From Linum tenue (lineage: Eukaryota; Streptophyta; Magnoliopsida; Malpighiales; Linaceae), in contig CAMGYJ010000005.1 in the NCBI GenBank assembly GCA_946122785.1, positions 35,206,002 to 35,270,001 of the forward strand: 64,000 nucleotides of DNA. The letters run 5' to 3'. The notes below the pieces were generated by a model. The model was given only the letters and a program-made list of their open reading frames with translations. It ran no database searches and was not told the origin of the DNA. A program made the translations under genes and the position numbers. This document shows positions 55,212 to 64,000 of the stretch, piece by piece. Numbering within the stretch: the stretch's first letter is position 1; each line of letters begins with the position of its first letter.

Positions 55212-56625
55212 CATGAAAGAAAGTATGAGGTCCTAAATTCAAAGGATCATATTAAACCTTACATATCTGAAGAATTTTGTTGCCCTGTTTTTTCCCAACT
55301 GAGTCCTATGACCCATCTCCTCAAGAGGTGGCTTAGCCACTGCCCGTAGGGTGTTTACGTATTCAACAATTGTAAAATGCAACATTTCAACGCTTAATTC
55401 TAACACAACGTGGTTAGTAATACAAGATTAATTTACGACATACAACGTTTTGAACAGATCTTGGTATTCTCATTGTTTACAACGTGTTAACTTTAGGAAA
55501 TTAAATTGATTAAAGAAACTCCCATTGTTTACATAGGGACCAACTAACCATCCTCCATTGGCCCATTTTCCCTCCCTGTTTTTTTGTTTAAAAACGAGTC
55601 TACAAACTATATAAAGGCAAAACAATGTTTCATTTTTCAGTATTTTGAATTTGGTGGCAGGAGAGCGTTTCACGGAAGGGTATTTGTGACAATTCCATCC
55701 CAAACTTACAGCTGTTGTGCGTTTTAATATGCATACCTTCTGTTGTTGTGTCAGCCGGGCTATCCACCCCGCCAATTTGGGCCCGAATTGGGCCTTCCTC
55801 TCTACACCATCACCTCGCCCGCATCCCATCTCGGGTTTCCCTTCCCCCCTTCAGCATTTTGAATGAGTGAATAAGGCCGAGGATGGGTGAGAAAAGAAGC
55901 TAGATAATGAGGGCTGGAGAGAGAGTGAGAATTTGAAGCACCTTCCATACTATAATCAGGGGATGCAGTAAATTAAATATATGCATGTTGTACACGTTGA
56001 AGAGGAAGGATGCCACTTGGCTACCTCTACTATCTTTTTTCTTTGATCATTCTTTTTCCATTTTAATTTGTACTTTTGTAGGCTTTTGGTAATTTGGGAT
56101 GACAGGTGGTTTTCATATGATGTAAAAACAATCACATTCACATCATCGTGAAAATTATAATATATGTTGTATATAAAGGATAAATGAATGAATTTTGATA
56201 ATTTATGTAAGAAAAATGTTATTTCAAGGATGTGTTGCTAGAATATAATACTAACTAATGTAAGAAAATAATGTTGCCGTACATTATTTTTCTTCATATT
56301 TGAATGAGTTACACATAGTTGTAAAATATATTCCTTGGCCACCTCTACTAACCTTACAATTTTCACTTATCAAAATTTAAAAGGTAGCAATATGATACAA
56401 ATTTTCAATAGATAAGTTGATGTATAAAATGTTGATTGTTAGTTCTTTTTCCTCAAATTTTCAGATCACAGTATTTATTTAATTGTGCATTGACCGCTTG
56501 ATGAGTCTAATTATAGGTTACATTGTTAGTTATATTCTAAGTACATTATGCATAGAAAGATATTGCATGCATTTTCGAGGATCTATTAAATCTATTATTG
56601 TATCTATATTTTTGGTCTAATCTCT
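55212..56625. other. Spacer, no supported gene
   Basis: AT-rich. A minus-strand frame at 55470-55829 lacks any domain and is not accepted. CCTCTACTA words at about 56026 and 56340 are both followed by poly-T-rich sequence and might be old Helitron 5' parts. Confidence 0.4.
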
Positions 56626-56654
56626 CCCGGTCAACGGGCCCGATTCAGTGCTAG
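56626..56654 (+). mobile_element. Helitron 3' terminus (copy A)
   Basis: A short CCCG-GTCAA-CGGG hairpin, then 12 bases and CTAG followed by T, the 3' signature of plant Helitrons. Close relative at 59442-59468 in the same orientation. Confidence 0.6.
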
Positions 56655-57012
56655 TTATGTTAGTAGGAAAAAAAAGGAAACATGCATGTTGGCCATGTGT
56701 TCTCAAGCCCAGCCCATTCACAGCCCTTCTCTCCCACGCGGCACGCGCATTGGTTTTGGAAATCCAAACCCTAAATTCCATTTTCCCCTTATATGCTCCC
56801 CAATCCAGCTGCTCCCTCCTTTCCACCATAACCAAGATGAAACCCTAGCCGTCGCTCATTAAACATTCCCCCTCCCATTTTTCTCAATCACTTCTATTCT
56901 TTCGCCTTGAACCCAAAGAGAAAAAAATCCTACCCACCTACCTCTTCATTCCTTCCTCTACTTGCCTCCAGGCTCTCGCTTCGTTGTGAGGGGTCTTCTT
57001 CTCTGGCGCGAA

Positions 57013-57063
57013 ATGGGTGACGATTTGGAGATTGATGTCGGGGAGACAACTGCAAGGAGGAAG
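57013..57063 (+). CDS. Possible first coding exon of an unidentified gene
   Basis: ATGGGTGACGATTTGGAG encodes MGDDLEIDVGETTARRK and ends at an AAG|GTTCG donor. It is preceded by a CT-rich leader (56790-57010) like many plant 5' UTRs, with AAACCCTA motifs at 56760 and 56841. Later exons could not be assembled. A short frame at 58196-58267 (MGSVKGRMESYMQEEHYPDE) is open and well composed but lacks a clear acceptor. Function unknown; may be a gene remnant. Confidence 0.35.
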
Positions 57064-59102
57064 GTTCGTATTTTACTCAAATAGATTTTTGATCTTATTC
57101 TTGGTAGCTAATGAAGGCCTGACTCCAGTAGCCTAATCCCCTCGTATGTTTTTGTTTTTTTGGTTTCCGGGGTGCGTTGGGCTAGAGGCATGGTACTGTG
57201 AGAATGAAAACATGTAAACTTGTAAGGACAACGCAGAAGATCATCAGATGGAGTTTGGTTTTTCATAACGTTCGTTCTGTAAACTTGTAAGTATATCTGG
57301 CTTCGTAGCTTGTTGACACGGTTTGTATTAATTTGATTCCAAATCTCAGTTTTGCCCTCATGTGTGTTAGCTAATAACTGAGTTTGGAGACTAGTTACCT
57401 AATCCAATCCATTTTATTGATCTTCTTTTATTTTTTATGAGGTTGTGTTGGCGGGAGTTCGGCGGCTAGTCCCAACATGTAGATGTGTCTACAAAGGGCG
57501 GAGAAGAACATCAGATGTAGTTGGAGTGTTCATAATAAATATTGTGGAACCATATTCCATCTGGTGGTTCTTTTCCGCCCACTTGACTCCTACATTTTGG
57601 AAGAAACTCGCAAAGGCTGTAGGAGATTTGAAAGATTTGAGGTTGGTTTCGTTCTAATGTTGTTTCGTCTGTTGTTTCTTTGTTGGTCCGAATCCCTCAA
57701 CTTAGAAAATTCATTGCTTGCAGAGTTGTGAAGGCCACTGCTGGATTCGGGAGATAGTTTATGTACCTCTGGTTCTATCACAATTTTGATGGTATCATTT
57801 TATTTCCTTCCAGTTTCAAATGTTCATCTGAGAACACATGTATATGCAAAATATTTGGTTGAGGCTTGCGCAGATAATGTGATTGCTGTCATACGCTTTC
57901 TTGAGGGGTACTAGAGTAGATGATATAGTAATTCTGGAATGTATTGCAGCTATGTAGGAGTGCTTCATTCATAGGAATGCCCCATTACTATTTAGCTTGA
58001 ATATGTACCATTGGAACTACGGTATCCTTTATTCCTGAACCCTTCAAGAAAGTGTATGATAGTAATATGTGGTCTGCGGAAGTATTTCAACCTGGACCAT
58101 ATACTTTAACAAATTTTCATTTTTTATATGTTGCTTTATGAATATCATTTGTTTAATTTGTCGATTTTCTTTCATTATATGTGCACGTCGTTGCCATGGG
58201 GAGTGTGAAGGGAAGGATGGAATCTTACATGCAAGAAGAACATTATCCAGATGAGTACTTAAAGTAGGATTTGTATGCTTTGTTGTGGTCCCAAGCTTCC
58301 ATCTGACTTTGTTTCCTGTATTGTGAATGACGCTATTTTTGGTGTGGCTATGCAGGAGTTAAACCCCTGAAGAATTATGTCAAGTGAAGCCAAAAGGAGG
58401 AATCGCTATTCTCTATAGGGTCAGACTAGTGAAGGAGAAAGAAATTGGCCCGATGTGGTAGAGTCAGTTGTAATTTTCATTGTAATGTTCTACCAAAAAG
58501 GGTAGCTGACGTTGTAGCCTTTGAGGCAGTTGATTCTTGATTATAATGAATCATATCAGTGGTTTCTAAAAAAAATAATTACTCAGTGGGCACAGTTGTT
58601 GCCTTTTATGTACTGGGTTGTTCTGATTAAATCCTCCCAAACAATATAAGGAGATTCCCTGCCGGAACCATCTTATTTCATTTTTCCTGTGGGCAAAATA
58701 AAAAGGCATCAGAATTCGGAACTATATTACTGGAAGGAACTATAATACTGGAAGGAGGATAAAACTTGAGCATAAATAATTATTACTGCTCTTCGACTGG
58801 TATTAGTTAATTAGTACTTAACACTTTTTGTACCACTCCAATTTCAAGGTTCATCCATCACAGAGGTTTGGAAAAAATTGTCAAACAGTAATTAATTTGA
58901 TATCAAAACGTCGAAAATATAATAAGATATCAAATTAAACAAGAAACAATGTGTACCAAAAAAAATACTAATAGGCTTTTGTATTAATTTGAATAAAGAC
59001 ATTAAATATTCTTTGTTTTTAGTGAATTTTCACTAATATTTTTATGAAACTGACGTGAATGTTCATTTCAATTGAACAAATCATCACGATAGTATTCATT
59101 AT
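57064..59102. other. Unassembled region: possible introns of the 57013 gene
   Basis: Contains an imperfect duplication (GCAGAAGATCATCAGATGGAG near 57231 resembles GGAGAAGAACATCAGATGTAG near 57499) and AATGTT/polyA-like sequence near 58480-58550. No gene is proven. Confidence 0.4.
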
Positions 59103-59428
59103 ATTCGAAATAGAAAGTTCAGATAAATAAGCAAAATTACTAGCAAGAAGTATATTGATAAATTAAAATATTCATAATCTTTATTTTTTTAGTATATCTC
59201 TAAGATGAAATAATATTTTAACTTTTTTAATATTAAGCTGTATACAACAAGTAAAATTGTTAAATATTCGAAATAGAAAGTTAAGATAAATAAGCAAAAT
59301 TACTAGCAAGAAGTATATTGATAAATTAAAATATTCATATTCTTTATTTTTTTAGTATATCTCTAAGATGAAATAATATTTTAACTTTTTCAATATTAAA
59401 CTGTATACAACAAGTAAAATTGTTAAAT
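59103..59428. repeat. 163-bp tandem duplication
   Basis: ATTCGAAATAGAAAGTT starts copies at 59103 and 59266; the copies differ at only a handful of positions. It lies directly before the Helitron 3' end. Confidence 0.92.
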
Positions 59429-59441
59429 ATTCATTTCCATC

Positions 59442-59468
59442 CGGCCAACGGGCCGAACCTTAATCTAG
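59442..59468 (+). mobile_element. Helitron 3' terminus (copy B)
   Basis: Stem CGGCC-AACG-GGCCG (59442-59455), nine bases, then CTAG at 59465-59468 followed by T. This is the canonical Helitron ending; the 5' end was not identified. Confidence 0.72.
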
Positions 59469-59974
59469 TATAAGAAGAGAAAGTAGCATGCCGAAAGAAA
59501 ATCAGAATGGTTCTCCTGTGTCCATTATTTTAGATTTGATTTTTAGTTTGATTCAGTTCGGTTCTTTGATTATGAATCGAATCGGTTCATGCACAGCCTT
59601 GGAAGCATTTGTGGGTTGAAATGGATTAAAGATTGAGATTTGGGTGAGCAGAGTTCCTTCGAATGAGAAACAATGGTGATCTCTCACATGAGATGAGAGT
59701 CCGTACACAAATCATTTTGAACAAGCAATAGGAGCATTCAACATCAAAAGATAAGATTCATTCCAACATAATCCCATAGAAAAGAAACACAATAGAAAGA
59801 GATGCATTGAGTGCAGGCCCGTACAACTAATATCATTTACTAGAAAAGCTAGTAGTGTTTTGAGAATTGAGAGCATAAAATTCAGACCTCTCAAGGAACA
59901 ACCCATTTGCCGTTTACCCAGTCCTAATGTGTCCTCAAATCAGCTTGCTTGAACGTTATCTTCTCATCATACTC
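59469..59974. other. Spacer
   Basis: No gene. TTCGGTTC/GAATCGAATCGGTTC words at about 59555-59590 hint at an old fold-back element. Confidence 0.4.
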
Positions 59975-60374
59975 TGTTACGTGCCCTTTTCGGAGAATAG
60001 AATTTAGGGAGAAAGATTGGAATAGGAATAAGAAGATTGGAGGAACAGATAGATTGAGAGAGAAGAAGTGTTCTCCTTAATGGCGAGAACAGAACTCCTA
60101 AGCTTTTTTCGAGGAAAGCCAACCTCCCAAATTAACACGTAGGTGTGTAAAACCCTTTTCTTGATTATAATTGATTGCCTATTGCATCTATCCATCTGCT
60201 ACCTTAAATACATAATAATTAAACTACTAATCCTATAAAATAGAAAAACCAAACGAAAACACCTAACTAAGTCCCCCAATTCTAGGCCATCACTAACCCC
60301 ACTAATCACATCCTAATCATCTCTAACAACCCATAATTAATTAATAATTATAAATTAAATAAATGCACATGACA
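59975..60374 (-). mobile_element. LTR (about 400 bp) of a truncated retrotransposon
   Basis: Edges TGTTACGTGC and GCACATGACA are near-perfect inverted repeats (8 of 10). Immediately right, the minus strand reads TTTCAAGGGGGATGGAA, a PPT-type sequence, so this is a 3' LTR of a minus-strand element. The internal part ends within a few hundred bases (remnant frame 60437-60685) and no 5' LTR is seen. Confidence 0.65.
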
Positions 60375-61367
60375 TTCCATCCCCCTTGAAACGATTCTTG
60401 ACCACAAGAATCAGCCACGGACGTCGCTCGTCTTCTTCAACCGGGATCTCCATAGAGCATGAGCCACCATAGTTGAGACGCTAAGGTCCCATTGTCAAAT
60501 TTTGCTTCTGCTAGCAAAGTAACCCCCACCAAATAATACCAAGTATTGTGAAAATCACCAAAGAACGTTGCTTTTATATGAACAAATGGGAAATTCCACC
60601 AATTAACGAGAAAATCATCCAAGCACTTATCCTTCTTTTTGCTAGGTGTTGTAGCGTATGATGAGTAGGTAGAGAGGTTGGACAAGGGAAGGGTCCGAGC
60701 GGCATGGTCATTAGGGGACTCGGAATGGTTTGGTTGCCTGGGGTTGGACTCCGTAGTCTTCCGGAATTCAGACTGGAGGTAAATTATGCATTTCCAATGT
60801 CACTGTTACAATTTTAGGCGGCTATACTGGTTAGACACATGAATGGGTTTCCATATATTTGGCTTCAACATCTGATTCAAAGATCTACCTGTTCTTATGC
60901 TGACAGTTTATTGAGGAGCAACCCGTGAGGCATTAGCTAGCCAGGTCTGCTTCACACTCATACACACACACACACAAAAAAAAAAACAACAGAACAAAGA
61001 AGAAAAGCCAGGTATGTCCTTTTAATTGCAAACAGTTCATGTCCCGCAATGTACCCTTCGTCCAACAAAAATATGAAGTGTCGATGGAGTTTACTTTTGT
61101 GAAATATACCAAGATAAAAGATTTTGTCGCCTAAAATCAATAATAAAATTGTAAACTCAATAAAAAGTGGTCATCACTTTCCATGGGCGTTTCAACTTCT
61201 TGCTATGGAAGTGCTAGTGAACTTCATTTGTTTTTATTGATGCTTCTGTTCTTTGCACCACGGGTTCTAGTCTGATGTTGTTTCTGTAGCAGACCAAAAT
61301 AAGAAAAAATAATATTAAACATGTAACTTCCAACACAAAGAATCATCTAATCTTGCTGGTTAAATCA
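60375..61367. other. Retrotransposon internal remnant and spacer
   Basis: The minus-strand frame 60437-60685 (WWNFPFVHIKATFFGDFHNT) may be the tail of the truncated element; no domain assignment. The rest is the 3' flank of the FAR1-related gene. Confidence 0.4.
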
Positions 61368-64000
61368 TTAGTGTGATTGGAAAAGTAACAGTTCATGTTC
61401 ATCGCTTGGACGATCATCATGCCGACTAGTACTCCCACCACTATGTCCTGTATGCTTCTTAGCTTCCTTCTCTGCTCCCTTCTCTTGTTGACTAGTATTG
61501 CTCCTAGTACGTGCCCCGATCTGTTTGAGGGCAAATAAACTCTTAAGCTAATAGCCATTTCTAACAAATCGATAACTTAGTGAATAAACAAATGATATAT
61601 AACCTTCTGTTGTGGCTGACTTTTTCCTATGGGCTCTCCAGTAGTATTATGTCTGCTCGTTCGTTGCTTCTGGTAAAAATAAAATAACAACTGTAGGTTA
61701 TTAACTAATAACTATATCAAGAACACCTAACCAGAGATGCTAATTACCTTTGGGGGCTGACCACCTTGGTCATCATCTCCATCATCGTCGTCTCCATCTT
61801 CTCCGTTGTCCCCATCATCGTCCACATCATCGTCCATGTCATCGTCGTCATCCTCCTCATCAGATTGAGATTCTACCACGTCGGCTGGGGGGTTTTTACA
61901 AGTGCTCCTATAATGCCCATCCCTTAGCCCGCAGTTCCCACACTTTCTTCTTTTTTTCTTAAGTTGTTTTATCCCTTTTCCTTTCCTACAACCCTTAAAC
62001 CTCACTTGATTTGGGTTCAATACATCTTTGAACTGGTCTGGTATGACAATCCTTTCTCTCTCGGCGGGGGTTTTCTTTACCATCTCCAACTTGTTACACG
62101 CTGCTGTCAACTCATCTTGAGCCATTCGATAAGAGAGAGGAGTGTCTTCTCCTAATAAGCAGAATCGTTGAGCCATGAACTGTAGCGACCCGTACCTAAT
62201 GCTGAAACTGCTGTCATCCCCCAATGTACTTGGTTCTGGCAGAGTGTGTAGGGACTTTGGGTTCTTCGAGCAACGCCTGAGTACCAGTTTTTCAGGAATA
62301 GTCTTCACTTTTTCTTCTTTGAGAACAAATAGCATATGAACGCAGGGTATCCCAATACTCTTAAACTTTTGACAACTGCACTCCATATCGCTTGTTTCAA
62401 TGTTGTATTTCACCTCTATGACCTTCTCTTTGTTGAACATGGTAACAGTGTAAGTGTGTAGGTTCCCCTCTTCAGTTTGGTTACCCTTAATGACTCCAAT
62501 AACCTCCTCCAACTCATTTTTGAACAAAAGAAATGCAGCCTTTGAGAAAAGCTTTGCTGCACTTTGCTCGAGGGGCTTTAGGATTGAATTCTTTATAGGA
62601 ACTACACCATAATTAGACTCAAAATCTAATCTAATCTCTGTCTCTCTCATGTCTCTGAGCCACCGATCGTATTGAGTGAAAAATTCAAGCAAACAGAACC
62701 TCTCATTTTCATACCTTGCAACAACCGAATTTATGCTTTCACATCTTGATGTGGTTGTCAACCCAGCAAAGAAATGTGAGCGCAAGTATGTGTCCGCCCA
62801 TTCGTTGCGTCTCCCAAATAGTTTTTTCGAAATCCATTGGTTGTTCTGGAGTTCGCATTCCTCTACCAATGCATTCCATTTCTCCTCAAATTCTTCTGGC
62901 TCGTACTCAGCAGTTACTAACTTCTTCCACCGGGGTTCAAAGTCGGGTCGATTCTTCACCCTGCCAGTGATATTCTTGGACAAATGCCATGCACACAGCC
63001 GATGTGTTGCATTTGGAAACACATTAGCAATAGCTTTCCTCATTGCTTTATCCCCATCCGTGACAACTGTACGTAGCGGAATGTCCCCCAACATTTCCTT
63101 CACTATCTTCAACGCCCAAATATAGGTTTCGTCAGTCTCATTGGGCAACAGTGCACTCCCGAATAAGCAAGTTTTGAAGTGATGGTTGATACCTACAATG
63201 TCAAACAGAAACTCGGAAAAATCAGAAACTTTTGAACTAGCAGGAGAAAAGCTAAAACTGTGTAGGAATATGTAAACAATGGTAGAGTTCATATAATCAG
63301 AAACTTGTTGTTTTCTAGATGCCATTATGTGTATTCAAACAACAAAACAAAGCATAATACTTAGAGGGCATACTAGGATGGCGTACCTATAAAAATGACC
63401 AGTGGCATATTGTAATTTTTTTTTGGTACGTTGTGTCAAATGCGAGCAACTCTCCAAAACACGAAATGTCGGCTCTGCAAATGTTGTCAGCCCAAAATAA
63501 AAAATGGAGCCTTTTTTCCTCATCAGTAGTGTATCGGAGGAGGAAGTGTGGGTCTGTGCTTTTCTTTGATTCTAGATAGGCCAGTGCAGTTGCTGCATCA
63601 CCCTCGCTGATTCTCTCAGCGCGGTCTTTGGTGCTGAAATTTAACCCATCTTTAACTGTATACCCAAGTTTGTCATGCCCTCCAGCACAATGCACAGCAA
63701 GCTTAATGGCCTGAGAAGGTTTCATTCCGGCATCCTTTTTAAATCGGAGGTCTGCCTTGTCTGCTTCTGTTAATCCTCGATGCGACCTCAAGTAATGTAC
63801 CTGATTCTGCCTAACTGGGTCATGAGTGTGCTGTGAGTTAAATATATCAGCCACCCACTTATTGCTTGTCTTGTTCAAGCTCACACGAAACATAGCCATG
63901 CACTGAAATCTGATCTCCATAGGCGACTCCCTCTTTTGTGGACCTTTATGTTTTTCTCGAACTCCCTGACAAGAACACACGAAGGCTGCACTTGTTACCT
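61368..64000 (-). CDS. FAR1/FHY3-related (FRS) transposase-derived protein, 5' end outside the window, apparent frameshift
   Basis: Minus-strand exons: 63387-64000 (partial), 61748-63192, 61604-61669, 61368-61520, all GT-AG. Order: part of the FAR1 DNA-binding zinc domain (AAFVCSCQGVRE ... NSQHTHDPV), MULE transposase domain with catalytic-type acids in LAFDTTY, VVTDGDKAM and TTSRCESINS, SWIM zinc finger (CSCQKFKSIGIPCVH), zinc knuckle CGNCGLRDGHYRSTC, then a very acidic D/E tail (about 62 residues) and a basic/polar C-terminus ending LLLFQSH. FRS proteins are nuclear transcription factors domesticated from MULE transposases. After FDTTYQK the frame shifts in a run of nine A (63416-63424): the conserved continuation YNMPLVIFI is in the +1 frame, then splices properly to GINHH. 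Either a base is missing in the assembly or the allele is broken. It could also be a resident MULE transposase; TIRs would lie outside the window. Confidence 0.88.

Noticed and set aside
55470..55829. 119-codon minus-strand ORF
   Set aside because: No domain, no splice or promoter context, AT-rich surroundings.

Overview
The window is a piece of a flowering-plant nuclear genome, probably a eudicot. The evidence is GT-AG introns in every real gene, a nuclear tRNA-Thr, plant-only families (S-domain receptor kinases, FAR1-related proteins, GT47 exostosin-like), Arabidopsis-type CCCTAAA telomere motifs and dense plant transposons. No species can be named from the sequence. About six to eight genes sit as islands in nested transposable-element (TE) sequence.

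Layout. 1-409: last two exons of a GidA/MnmG-type tRNA modification gene, then a tRNA-Thr(AGU) at 877-950 on the minus strand. 1503-12184: two paralogous 7-exon G-type lectin S-receptor kinases (835 and 850 aa) with identical intron phases, pushed apart by a 3.5-kb LTR retrotransposon (4946-8448). One LTR of that element carries a nested hAT element. 12342-27806: a TE block with hAT and PIF/Harbinger elements (one hAT nested in a Harbinger), a LINE RNase H remnant, a TIR element with 48-bp minisatellite copies, a decayed chromodomain Ty3/gypsy element (22418-26848) and a Mutator-like element (MULE) with about 92-bp TIRs. 28842-29744: a two-exon coiled-coil protein of unknown function. 31804-32455: a 51-bp palindromic satellite. 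33070-37167: a 4.1-kb MULE. 37972-39608: an 8-exon acyl-protein thioesterase on the minus strand. 42735-55201: further MULEs, hATs and a Pack-MULE carrying a GT47 glycosyltransferase fragment, with a small GRF zinc-finger membrane protein at 51380-51922. 56626-60374: Helitron 3' ends, a tandem duplication and a truncated LTR. 61368-64000: a FAR1/FHY3-related gene on the minus strand, cut by the window edge, with an apparent 1-base frameshift in an A9 run.

The genes do not form a pathway. The two receptor kinases are a tandem duplicate pair likely to act in cell-surface perception. The other genes are housekeeping or regulatory singletons. Most of the interest lies in the mobile elements. Fourteen insertions have readable termini and, for most of them, target-site duplications, so their order can be worked out. 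One retrotransposon has a single 746-codon ORF running from LTR to LTR through the primer-binding site and polypurine tract. One Pack-MULE has TIRs that contain part of the gene it carries.
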